From Microbacterium cremeum (GTDB lineage: Bacteria > Actinomycetota > Actinomycetes > Actinomycetales > Microbacteriaceae), in contig NZ_CP063812.1 in NCBI RefSeq assembly GCF_015277855.1, forward strand, positions 992,001 through 1,056,000: a stretch of 64,000 nucleotides of DNA, given 5' to 3'. Each line of letters begins with the position of its first letter. Positions within the stretch are counted from its first letter, which is position 1. This document shows, in pieces, positions 7,115-15,090 of this stretch. The position numbers were made by a program, and so were the translations under genes. The notes under the pieces were generated by a model. It did not search any database, was not told the DNA's origin, and worked only from the letters and a program-made list of their open reading frames with translations.

Positions 7115-8602
7115 ATGGGTCAGGACCAGTCTTTGCTCGCCCCCGCGAGCCACGTTCGCGCCGTTCCCATCAGCGTGGATTGGGGCGAAGTGGCGGGCAC
7201 CAACCGCACCACCTTGACGACGCATCTCTGGGCGGCGCCTCCGCTGCGACGAGAGTCGCCGATTCACGACCGTGCGTTCTCGGCGCTGCGCGACTTGAAG
7301 GTCGACTATGCGAGGTTCTTGCCCTGGTTCTCGCACCCGGTCCTCTCGGTCCCCGCACTCGAGGCCCCGACCGAAGGGACGACCTCGTGGGACTTCTCGA
7401 AGCTTGATCCGTTCGTGGAGGACTTCGTCGCGGCCGCGGAGGGTCGGCCTATCGTTGCGAACTTCGCCACCATCCCACACTGGATGTTCACGAACGCGGA
7501 TCAGGTGCATCTGTCACACGACGTCGATGAGATCCACTGGGAGTACGAGCAGGGAGCGGACTTCCGTGACGAGTCGCTCGCGGAGGTCGCCGACTACTTC
7601 TTCCGCGTCGCCAGCTGGTACATCGCCGGCGGGTTCACCGACGAGATCGGACAGTGGCACGAGTCGGGACACGACTATCGCTTCGCATACTGGGAGGTGC
7701 TCTGCGAGCCCGACCTCAATCGTCGCATGTCGCCCGAGGTGTACACACGGCTGTACGACGCGGTCGTGGAGCGCCTGCAGCCGCTCGATCCGGACATGAA
7801 GTTCGTGGGACTATCGCTCAGTCACGTGCACCACGATCCGGAGTACTTCTGGCACTTCCTCGACGCGGCGAATCACAAGCCCGGTGTCGGGGTGGACGCC
7901 TTCTCGTACCACTTCTACGCCTCGCCCGAGATCGTCAACCCGTTCGGCACCGAGGGCAACGCAGACCCGCTCACGTGGCGCAGCACATTCTTCGCGCAGG
8001 CGGATGCCTTCGTCGAGAACGTCGCATACATCCGCTCGATCGCTCAGCGGCTCGCTCCTGACGCGAAGACCTTCCTCAACGAGATCGGCACCTACCCGGC
8101 CGACGTCATGAACCCAGCGCCGCAGATCCCGGATTTCTACTGGACCCTCAGCGGGTCCTTGCACGCTTACCTCTGGGCTCGCCTGCTCCCGCTCGGGATC
8201 GATCTCTTCGGCGTCGCGGAGTTCATGGACTACCCCGGCATGATCCCCGGTACGTCGCTGATCGACTGGGAGACTGGCGAGCCCAACGCCCGCTATCACG
8301 TGACGCAACTCCTGCTGAGTCACTTCGCGCGAGGAGATTCGCTGGTCGCGACCTCCGCGGGCGACCCGGGATTTCCCGACATGCGAGTGCACGCGCAAGC
8401 GATCATCGGACGCGATGCCGAGAAGTCCCTACTCCTGATCAACAAGTGGGACGAGTTCATCGACGTCGACCTGTCGAGCATCAGCGCAGCGGGTGCCGGT
8501 GAGCAGGTGCACGTCGGGACGTCGGGCATCGAGCCGATCGAGTGGAGCGGAGGGGTGTTGCGTCTCGAGCCCCACGCCACCGTTGTGCTGACCATTCGCT
8601 GA
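7115..8602 (+). CDS. GH39-like (clan GH-A) glycoside hydrolase, cytosolic
   Basis: A 495-aa (beta/alpha)8-barrel glycosidase resembling GH39 xylosidase/iduronidase-type enzymes. The likely acid/base is E198 in YWEVLCEPD, the clan GH-A NEP position with Cys in place of Asn. The likely nucleophile is E323 in TFLNEIGTYP. The last 80 residues look like the family's C-terminal beta-sandwich. There is no signal peptide, so the substrate is probably an imported oligosaccharide. The ATG has AGGAGAG 8 nt upstream. No transporter or other sugar gene adjoins it; the divergent TetR gene is its only partner. The exact bond cleaved cannot be read from sequence, and the Cys substitution is notable. Confidence 0.72.
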   Translation: MGQDQSLLAPASHVRAVPISVDWGEVAGTNRTTLTTHLWAAPPLRRESPIHDRAFSALRDLKVDYARFLPWFSHPVLSVPALEAPTEGTTSWDFSKLDPFVEDFVAAAEGRPIVANFATIPHWMFTNADQVHLSHDVDEIHWEYEQGADFRDESLAEVADYFFRVASWYIAGGFTDEIGQWHESGHDYRFAYWEVLCEPDLNRRMSPEVYTRLYDAVVERLQPLDPDMKFVGLSLSHVHHDPEYFWHFLDAANHKPGVGVDAFSYHFYASPEIVNPFGTEGNADPLTWRSTFFAQADAFVENVAYIRSIAQRLAPDAKTFLNEIGTYPADVMNPAPQIPDFYWTLSGSLHAYLWARLLPLGIDLFGVAEFMDYPGMIPGTSLIDWETGEPNARYHVTQLLLSHFARGDSLVATSAGDPGFPDMRVHAQAIIGRDAEKSLLLINKWDEFIDVDLSSISAAGAGEQVHVGTSGIEPIEWSGGVLRLEPHATVVLTIR

Positions 8603-8790
8603 TCGGCGAGATGCGCTCGCTGGTGGCGCTCTCGGGTCGAGGTCATCGAGGTAGCATTTGCAGTCGCCAAAAGTCAAGGGTCAGCAGGAATCCGTGACGC
8701 TTCGTACTCTGAAAGGGCAGGAAGAAACACAACACGCGAAGCGGTAGAGCATCGGCGGTCGGGTCGCCGTACAGACTCCCGTGATCGCGA

Positions 8791-8827
8791 GATGGTCCCG
8801 GTGGGAGGGCTACCCGCCGGGACCATC
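8791..8827 (+). other. 15-bp stem-loop in the 8603-8956 gap
   Basis: GATGGTCCCGGTGGG (8791-8805) pairs with CCCGCCGGGACCATC (8813-8827) with one G-U-type mismatch and a 7-nt loop. There is no U tract, as is usual for high-G+C terminators. It could end the glycosidase transcript. The rest of the 8603-8956 gap holds no gene I can support. Confidence 0.5.
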
Positions 8828-8956
8828 GCCTTCCGGACCGGTGCCCGCGAGCTCGATCACGCGGAGCAGTGCTGGGCCGGCTGTGCGTCGATGAAACGTT
8901 CGACATGGTCCCTCCTGAGCGGAGAGCAGCTTCGAATGAATGTCGGAGACCCGCCG

Positions 8957-8962
8957 TACTCT
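8957..8962 (+). promoter_or_regulatory. -10 hexamer deciding the start of the DUF222-HNH gene
   Basis: TACTCT ends 6 nt before ATG 8969. An alternative in-frame ATG at 8937 has only a distant GGAG, so the leaderless start is preferred. Confidence 0.55.
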
Positions 8963-8968
8963 GGACCC

Positions 8969-10237
8969 ATGTCGATAGATCCCGTTCCCGAGATCCCGGT
9001 GCCCGATGCGCTGGACCTCGTGGTCGAGGTGGCCGACATGATGTCGATCTTCGCGGCGCAGCGGCTGGCGCGCGTCGATGCGATGCGGCGGCAGGCGCTG
9101 GAGGATGCCGTACGGCATGGCCGTGAGCTGACCGACGTGATCGAGCGAGGGGTCCGGCTCGAGCTGGCAGCCGCGTTGCGGATCACCGAGCACGCGGCCG
9201 GAGAGCTGATCCGCCGGGCCGAGGCGCTGGTGCACCGCTATCCAGTTGTCCTGGCGTCCCTGGGGCGCGCCGCGATGACCGAGCGACACGCCGACATCCT
9301 CGTGAGCGGCCTCGACGAAGTGGAGCCCGAGTTGCGCGACGAGCTGCTGTCGCGCGCGCTCGAACTGGCCGAGACACAGCAGGTCGGGACGTTCCGGCGC
9401 TCGATGCGGAGGCTCATCGACACCGCGCGCGCGGTGACGGTCGCCGAGCGTCACGAGACAGCACTCGCGACGCGGCGGTCGGTGGTCGAGCACGTCGACG
9501 ATGCGATGGCGTGGCTGTACCTCTACATTCCGGCGGTCGAGGCGCGGGCCATCGAGGGCCGGGCCACCGCCATGGCGAAGGCGATCGTGGCGCAAGACGG
9601 CGAGGCGCGCACGCTCGACCAGGCACGCGCCGACGTGATGTGCGACCTTCTGATCGAAGGACGCACCGACCTCCACCCGGCTGAGGCGCGCGGCATCCGT
9701 GCTGAAGTGGTCGTCACGGTGCCGGCGCTCGCCCTGCTCGCCGAGGACGACGTCGAGCGGGCGTCCGCCGGAATGGAGCCGGCCGTGGTCGAAGGCATCG
9801 GGCCGATTCCGCTCGAGCGGGCGCGTGAGCTGTGCGGCGGCGCGGAAGGATGGACGCGGGTCCTCACCCACCCCGAGACCGGGGCCGTGCTCTCTGTCGG
9901 CCGCGACCACTACCGGCCCCCGGCGTCGCTCCGACGCATCGTCAGGTGGCGTGCGGACCGGTGCATGGGTCCGGGTTGCGGCATGCCGGCGTCGCGGTGC
10001 GAGATCGATCACACGATCGCGTGGGAGGACGGCGGAACGACATCGCTCGACAACCTCGCACCGATCTGCCGAGGCCACCACCGGGTGAAACACCACGGCG
10101 GGTGGCAGGTGAGACAAGTGCCCGGCGGCGGGGGCGCTCTCGAGTGGGCGTCCCCCGCAGGCAGACGATACGTGGTGCATCCGGAGCGACGGGTGCCGGT
10201 GTTCCGGCCGTCGTCAGACAGCGACGCGCCCTTCTGA
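8969..10237 (+). CDS. DUF222 protein with C-terminal HNH nuclease domain
   Basis: A 422-aa protein of the DUF222-HNH group that is abundant and multicopy in Actinobacteria. The N-terminal about 300 residues are the helical DUF222 region. The C-terminus carries the HNH motif: CMGPGCGMPASRCEIDH, then W..GG.T.LDNLAPICRGHH, with paired Cys residues probably binding zinc. Such proteins are presumed DNA endonucleases, and some contain inteins or act as repeated 13E12-like elements; none of those extras is visible here. It is transcribed alone, convergent with the transglycosylase gene. Function beyond DNA cleavage is unknown. Confidence 0.88.
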   Translation: MSIDPVPEIPVPDALDLVVEVADMMSIFAAQRLARVDAMRRQALEDAVRHGRELTDVIERGVRLELAAALRITEHAAGELIRRAEALVHRYPVVLASLGRAAMTERHADILVSGLDEVEPELRDELLSRALELAETQQVGTFRRSMRRLIDTARAVTVAERHETALATRRSVVEHVDDAMAWLYLYIPAVEARAIEGRATAMAKAIVAQDGEARTLDQARADVMCDLLIEGRTDLHPAEARGIRAEVVVTVPALALLAEDDVERASAGMEPAVVEGIGPIPLERARELCGGAEGWTRVLTHPETGAVLSVGRDHYRPPASLRRIVRWRADRCMGPGCGMPASRCEIDHTIAWEDGGTTSLDNLAPICRGHHRVKHHGGWQVRQVPGGGGALEWASPAGRRYVVHPERRVPVFRPSSDSDAPF

Positions 10238-10296
10238 CGCAGGACACGCCGGTTCCTGGCGCGCGATCAGCGCGGTTGGGTCGGTGCGGTCAGCGT

Positions 10297-10340
10297 GGTC
10301 CGTCCGCGGTCCGTCCGCGGTCTGTCCGCGGTCCGTCCGA
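10297..10340. repeat. Four tandem 11-bp units (GGTCCGTCCGC) between convergent genes
   Basis: Units at 10297-10307, 10308-10318, 10319-10329 and 10330-10340 differ by one base at most from GGTCCGTCCGC (the third has T for C, the last ends in A). They lie 60 nt after the HNH stop and 20 nt before the transglycosylase stop. No function is evident; unit count may vary between strains. Confidence 0.8.
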
Positions 10341-10360
10341 GGGAACCGCGCTCGGGAAGA

Positions 10361-11344
10361 TCAGTACCAGCCCGTCGACTGCGAGTGACCCCACGCCCCG
10401 CACGGCGTGCCATAGCGACCCGAGATGTAGCCCAGGCCCCACGCGATCTGCGTCGCGGGGTTGGTCTGCCAGTCGGCGCCGGCCGTCGACATCTTGCTGC
10501 CGGGGAGCGCCTGGGGGATGCCGTACGCACCGCTGGAGGAGTTGTACGCGTCATAGCGCCAGCCCGACTCCTTGCTCCACAGCGACACGAGGCATGCGAA
10601 CTGGTCGTCGCCCCAGCCGTAGTTGCCGATCATGGCGCGCGCCGTCGCCTGCGCGTCGGCAGGGCTCGTGCCGCCCACCGCACCGCCCGAGGCGTACACC
10701 GGGTTCGGCGCGGCCGGCCCCGAGCTCGCCTTCTTCGCGGCAGCCGCGGCAGCCGCTGCCGCTTCGGCCTCGCGGCGGGCCTTCTCTTCGGCTTCCTGCT
10801 GCGCCTTCAGGGCGATCGCGGCGTCGAGCTTGCCGCGCAGCCCGTTGACCTGCTCGCTGACCGCGGCGGTCTCGGTCGTCACGGCGTCGGTGTAGTCCGC
10901 GACGTAGGCGTCGGGCAGGCTCTCGGCGCGGTCGAGCCGGTGCACGGCGGCTTCGAGAGCCGACGTGTCGACCGTGGTGACGGGAGCCCCGATGTCGAGG
11001 CCCGACGCTGCGATGTCGGCTGCGACGGTCTGTGCGGCGCTGATCGCGGCATCCGCCGCCGTGCGCGCGTCGTCAGCGGTGACCGGAGCGTCCGTGGCGA
11101 CCTCGGCGCGGTCCGCCGCCGTCGGCACGGGCGTCGTGTACGACGCGAGCGCGAACCCCGTCAGCGGGATGCCGGAGGTGCCGGATGCCTCGGCCCGCGC
11201 CGTCGGCGCCGCCGTGGTGAAGGTCGCCGCAGCCAGGAGGCCGACGGCGAGCGTCGAGGCGATGAGGACCGGGCGGCGGCGGAGGCGGCGCTCGGCCCGG
11301 CGGAGGGTGCGGCGAGAAGGCAGGAAGGACGACTGGTGACGCAT
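10361..11344 (-). CDS. Secreted transglycosylase, aggregation-promoting-factor-like
   Basis: A 327-aa secreted cell-wall protein. After a basic N-terminus (RRTLRRAERRLRRRP) comes a hydrophobic signal segment ending about TARAEA. A low-complexity Ala/Glu/Lys helix follows (KAQQEAEEKARREAEA), then a C-terminal lysozyme-like domain of about 85 residues with WSKESGWRYDAYN, where the glutamate is the expected catalytic acid. The ending AWGHSQSTGWY is typical of aggregation-promoting-factor or Rpf-like transglycosylases that cut peptidoglycan glycan strands. I start it at MRHQSSFLP; an upstream in-frame ATG (11413) adds 23 non-signal residues. A long 5' region (11345-11700) precedes it. Confidence 0.88.
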   Translation of the reverse strand: MRHQSSFLPSRRTLRRAERRLRRRPVLIASTLAVGLLAAATFTTAAPTARAEASGTSGIPLTGFALASYTTPVPTAADRAEVATDAPVTADDARTAADAAISAAQTVAADIAASGLDIGAPVTTVDTSALEAAVHRLDRAESLPDAYVADYTDAVTTETAAVSEQVNGLRGKLDAAIALKAQQEAEEKARREAEAAAAAAAAAKKASSGPAAPNPVYASGGAVGGTSPADAQATARAMIGNYGWGDDQFACLVSLWSKESGWRYDAYNSSSGAYGIPQALPGSKMSTAGADWQTNPATQIAWGLGYISGRYGTPCGAWGHSQSTGWY

Positions 11345-11700
11345 GAAGAAAGACCGGGTTCCGTATCGACGAAGCGCCGTCGTGCGGCGCGCTGTGCCCG
11401 TTCGGGCGGGCACAAGTCCCCGAGTCTGTCCGCCCTGTCTGGACGGTTCCGGTGCGTTACCTGAACGTTACATGCATGCGACCTGTGCCGGACGTCGAGC
11501 GAAAAGGCCAGATCACGGGCGTGCCGATGCCCGGAATCGGGTGCCACCGCCGCGCGTTGCGCTGTCACCAAGATGGAGGGCGACGGGCGCACGAGGGCCG
11601 AGCTCGCGAAGGGGAGGCCCATGGCGAAGGTGCTCCGGAGCGCGTAGCGCCGCGAACTACGATCGAAGCACCGCCTACCCCTGCCCGAGGAGACTCGACC
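11345..11700. other. 356-nt divergent intergenic region with a small hairpin
   Basis: The gap separates the transglycosylase from the M18 aminopeptidase. GTGCCCG (11394-11400) and CGGGCAC (11407-11413) form a 7-bp stem in what would be the transglycosylase 5' leader, and GTTAC repeats lie at about 11455-11472. Cell-wall hydrolase genes in Actinobacteria are often behind c-di-AMP riboswitches; I looked and could not recognise that fold here. No gene is supported in the gap. Confidence 0.45.
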
Positions 11701-13020
11701 GTGCCCGAAGCGCCCGTATCCGCAGCATCCGCCGATGTCACGACCACGGTCGCGCGTGCGCACGCGGACGACCTCGCAGCGTTCGTCGAGGCATCGCCGT
11801 CGAGCTTCCACGCCGCGGCCGAGGTCGCCCGGCGCCTCGAAGCGGCCGGGTTCACGCGTCTCGACGAAGCGGAGTCGTGGCCGGCCCCCGCGGGTGGGCG
11901 CTTCGTGGTCGTCCGCGACGGCGCCGCGATCGCATGGGTGGTGCCCCCGGCCGCCGACGCGGCGACGGGGGTGCGCATCTTCGGCGCGCACACCGATTCG
12001 CCCGGCTTCAAGCTCAAGCCCAAGCCGACGACAGGACGCCTCGGCTGGCTGCAGGCGGGTGTCGAGATCTACGGCGGCCCGCTCCTGAACTCGTGGCTCG
12101 ACCGCGAGCTGCGCCTCGCCGGGCGCCTCGCACTCGACGACGGCACGACCGTGCTCGCCTCGACCGGACCCCTGCTGCGACTGCCGCAGCTGGCGATCCA
12201 CCTCGACCGCGAGGCCAACGACCACCTCGCACTCGACAAGCAGTCGCAGACGCAGCCGGTGTGGGGCCTCGGGCAGGCCGAGTCCGCCGACATCCTGGGC
12301 GAGCTCGCCCGCGAGGCGGGGGTGGATGCCGCACGCATCCGCGGCTACGACATCGTCACGGCCGACGCCGCCCGCGGCGCGACGTTCGGGCTCGACGACG
12401 TCTTCTTCGCGTCCGGCCGCCTCGACGATCTCGCCTCGGTGCACGCCGGCGTGGTCGCGCTCGAGCGCGCCGCCGGAGATCTCGACACCGACCACATCGC
12501 GATGCTCGCGGTGTTCGATCACGAAGAGGTGGGCTCGGGCACCCGGTCGGGCGCGGCCGGGCCGTTCCTCTCCGACGTGCTCGAACGGCTGTGGATCTCG
12601 CTCGGGGCCGACCGCGAGCAGCAGCTGCGCGCGCTCGCCGCGTCGTGGTGCGTCTCGAGCGACGTCGGCCACTCGGTGCACCCGAACTACGCCGAGAAGC
12701 ACGATCCGGTCGTGCAACCGGTGCTCGGGTCGGGTCCGATCCTCAAGATCAACGCGAACCAGCGCTACGCGACGGATGCCGCGGGCGCCGCCGCCTGGAA
12801 CTCCTGGTGCTCTGCGGCCGGTGTCACCAGCCAGGAGTTCGTCTCGAACAACTCGGTGCCGTGCGGTTCGACGATCGGCCCGATCACCGCGACCCGGCTC
12901 GGCATCCGCACGGTGGACGTCGGCATCCCGATCCTGTCCATGCACTCGGCACGTGAGCTCGCGGGCGTGAGCGACCTGTGGGACCTCACGCGCGTCGCCG
13001 AGGTCTACTTCCGCGACTGA
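11701..13020 (+). CDS. M18-family aminopeptidase
   Basis: A 439-aa zinc aminopeptidase of the M18 family (ApeB/DNPEP type), which removes N-terminal residues, preferably acidic, from peptides in the cytosol. Family marks are GAHTDSPGFKLKPKP with H97 as a metal ligand, the FDHEEVGSGTRSGA block holding the catalytic Glu pair, and the C-terminal LSMHSARE histidine. Length fits the family (about 430). The GTG start at 11701 has GAGGAGA upstream; longer in-frame extensions lack a Shine-Dalgarno and read as non-protein. It is a single-gene transcript ending at a strong hairpin. Confidence 0.92.
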   Translation: MPEAPVSAASADVTTTVARAHADDLAAFVEASPSSFHAAAEVARRLEAAGFTRLDEAESWPAPAGGRFVVVRDGAAIAWVVPPAADAATGVRIFGAHTDSPGFKLKPKPTTGRLGWLQAGVEIYGGPLLNSWLDRELRLAGRLALDDGTTVLASTGPLLRLPQLAIHLDREANDHLALDKQSQTQPVWGLGQAESADILGELAREAGVDAARIRGYDIVTADAARGATFGLDDVFFASGRLDDLASVHAGVVALERAAGDLDTDHIAMLAVFDHEEVGSGTRSGAAGPFLSDVLERLWISLGADREQQLRALAASWCVSSDVGHSVHPNYAEKHDPVVQPVLGSGPILKINANQRYATDAAGAAAWNSWCSAAGVTSQEFVSNNSVPCGSTIGPITATRLGIRTVDVGIPILSMHSARELAGVSDLWDLTRVAEVYFRD

Positions 13021-13024
13021 AGAA

Positions 13025-13057
13025 GCCGGCACCCCCGCGTGACGCGGGAGTGCCGGC
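13025..13057. terminator. Bidirectional terminator hairpin
   Basis: GCCGGCACCCCCGCG (13025-13039) pairs with CGCGGGAGTGCCGGC (13043-13057) at 14 of 15 positions. It starts 5 nt after the M18 stop and faces the convergent lyase-like gene, so it can serve both strands. Confidence 0.75.
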
Positions 13058-13088
13058 CGGGTCCGCCCTGCGGACGGTTCCGGGGTCG

Positions 13089-15047
13089 TCAGCGCGGCAG
13101 CACGACAGCGTGCCCGGGCCCACCGGGTGCACCGGACCATTGCGGGCCGCCGGGCCCGCCTGCCCACGCCGGGGCGCCGGGCCCACCCGCCCATTCGGGG
13201 CGGCCGGGGCCGCCGGCCCAGCTCGGAACGCCCGGTCCGGGCGTGCCCGGATGGGCGGTCTCGACGATGCCGCCGTGGGTGAGGCTGAGGTGGGGCGCCG
13301 AGTGGATCGTCGTCATCGCCCCCTCGTCGGCCAGCAGCCCCTCCAGCACCTCGGACGGGTAGCGGTTCTGCGCCAGCTCGAAATAGCTCATGCTGTGCGC
13401 GATGACTCCCGTGGCTCGCAGGTAGTCGATGGTGCGCACGTTCGCGAGCTTCGCGACATCCCCCGTGTAATACGGGAAGGACTCGGGATCGGCGACCCAG
13501 CCGCTCACCTGCTCGACCGCGTCGCCGAGCCCGGTGCCGTTGGCGTTGACGTACGAATGCAGGTCGTAGCCGTGCAGGTCGAGCGTCTCGGCGACGAGCA
13601 TCAGGGGCAGCAGCGAGAAGTGGGTGTACCAGATGCCGTAGTCGCCGACGCCGTTGTTGCGCGTGACCTCTTCGGGCATGTGGCCGTTCGCGTCGATCTG
13701 GTGCTCGACGAGCTCGACGGCACGCTCGTGCGCCGCCTGCAGGCCCGCGGCGTCGCCCAGGTAGGCGACCCCGGCGGTCGTGAGCTCGAGAGCCCAGCTG
13801 CCCCAGTTGTTGTCGCGATGCATGATCGAGTCGGCGACCGGCAGCGCCGTCTCACGCAGGAACCCGGCGAACGCCGCCTCGCGCTCGGCCGGCCAGGCAT
13901 CCGTGCCGCGCAGCAGCTCGGCGGCGAGGACGAATGCGGGGAAGTGGTAGCTGAACGCCAGCGCCGAGTCCTCACTCGTGCGGACGCACTCGACCGTGCC
14001 CGTCCACGCGTCGAGGAAGGCGGCGGCGTGGGCGCCATACGCCGTGTCGCCGGTGAGGCGGTAGGCGAGCGCGAGCTGGTACGCGGTGTTCGCGTCGTTC
14101 TGCAGACCGTCGCGCGCGGCGCGGTGCGCCGTCGGGTTGTTGTAGAAGAACGGCACGAAGAACCTCTCGGGCGGTGCCGGCTGACGCTGCAGCCCGGCAT
14201 CGGCGTCGTCGATCAGACGTGGGAACGCCGAGACCTGCGGTTCCACGCCGTCGCGCACGCGCTCGGCGACGGTGTCCAGACGTTCCTCGTCGTTGAGCAC
14301 CGTGCCGCGCGCGCTCGATGCCGCCGGTTCGCCCGACCACGCGATGCAGTCGGCCGGTGCGGGCTCCGTCCGTTCGCTGACGCCGGTGAGCTCGACGCTG
14401 TCGACGACCATGCGCAGGTCGCGGTGCGCGGCGAGCGAGAAGCCGCCCGACGTGAAGGTGCCGTCCGCGACGGTGAGGGCAGGTGCGGCGGCGTCGCCGA
14501 GCGTGACGCTCAGCTGCGGCCCGTCGAGCCGCGCCGTCACCGTGACCCAGTTGGCGCCGGGCCGTGCGTCGGTGGCGGTGCGCGCGTGATAGGTGACGGC
14601 CGCGTTGCCGGCGGCTTCGATGACGGCGAGCTCGCCGTTGTTTCGCACGAGGATCGTGTAGCCCGACTGCGTGTAGTCGTCGGTGGGGCCCGCACGGTGG
14701 ACGGTGAAGCCGGCCCAGGCCGTCTCGCCGCCGCCCTCCGTCCGGAACGTCGCGGTCGCGGAGCTGGTCGGCTCGAGCCCGTAGTCCAGGAGCGCCAGCA
14801 CCGAGCCGCGCGTCGACCCGGGGGTCACGACGCGTGCCGTGCCGCCGGACGCCTCCCAGCTCCCGGCGGCCTGCGCCCACGCGCGCGACAACGTGTCGAA
14901 GTCGTCGCGGAACGTCGTGTCGCCGGTGGTCTCGGCGACGGCCGGCGGGGCGAGCCCCACGAGCGCGAGCACCAGGCCCGCGGCGATCGAGGACGGCCAT
15001 CGGGTCTTCGTCATCGGTGTTCTCGGGCGAGCTGCTGTCAGGGGCAT
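13089..15047 (-). CDS. Secreted LamG-like/alginate-lyase-like polysaccharide enzyme with Gly-Pro-Trp tail
   Basis: A 652-aa exported protein. A signal peptide runs to about residue 38 (GLVLALVGLAPPAVAE). Residues about 45-245 form a concanavalin/LamG-like beta domain. Residues about 250-590 match the alpha/alpha-toroid alginate-lyase fold, with RDNNWGSWALE and the preceding YHFPAFVLA helix as the clearest marks. The last 52 residues are an odd tail: a nine-residue unit WAGGPGxPx repeated about three times. The ATG at 15047 has AAGGAG 6 nt upstream. It lies in a cluster with a FAD oxidoreductase and a CUT1 importer, so it probably depolymerises a uronic-acid or related glycan outside the cell. 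The substrate is inferred. Confidence 0.7.
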   Translation of the reverse strand: MPLTAARPRTPMTKTRWPSSIAAGLVLALVGLAPPAVAETTGDTTFRDDFDTLSRAWAQAAGSWEASGGTARVVTPGSTRGSVLALLDYGLEPTSSATATFRTEGGGETAWAGFTVHRAGPTDDYTQSGYTILVRNNGELAVIEAAGNAAVTYHARTATDARPGANWVTVTARLDGPQLSVTLGDAAAPALTVADGTFTSGGFSLAAHRDLRMVVDSVELTGVSERTEPAPADCIAWSGEPAASSARGTVLNDEERLDTVAERVRDGVEPQVSAFPRLIDDADAGLQRQPAPPERFFVPFFYNNPTAHRAARDGLQNDANTAYQLALAYRLTGDTAYGAHAAAFLDAWTGTVECVRTSEDSALAFSYHFPAFVLAAELLRGTDAWPAEREAAFAGFLRETALPVADSIMHRDNNWGSWALELTTAGVAYLGDAAGLQAAHERAVELVEHQIDANGHMPEEVTRNNGVGDYGIWYTHFSLLPLMLVAETLDLHGYDLHSYVNANGTGLGDAVEQVSGWVADPESFPYYTGDVAKLANVRTIDYLRATGVIAHSMSYFELAQNRYPSEVLEGLLADEGAMTTIHSAPHLSLTHGGIVETAHPGTPGPGVPSWAGGPGRPEWAGGPGAPAWAGGPGGPQWSGAPGGPGHAVVLPR

Positions 15048-15090
15048 CCGGATCTCCTTCGATCGGTTCTCGCGCGGCGGTCCGCGCCGG

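Noticed and set aside
10297..10340. Short regular repeats considered as a CRISPR remnant
   Set aside because: The 11-bp units are directly tandem with no spacers and no cas genes nearby.
11345..11700. c-di-AMP (ydaO) riboswitch before the transglycosylase gene
   Set aside because: Such riboswitches are common before wall hydrolases in Actinobacteria, but I could not find the conserved core sequence or pseudoknot elements here.
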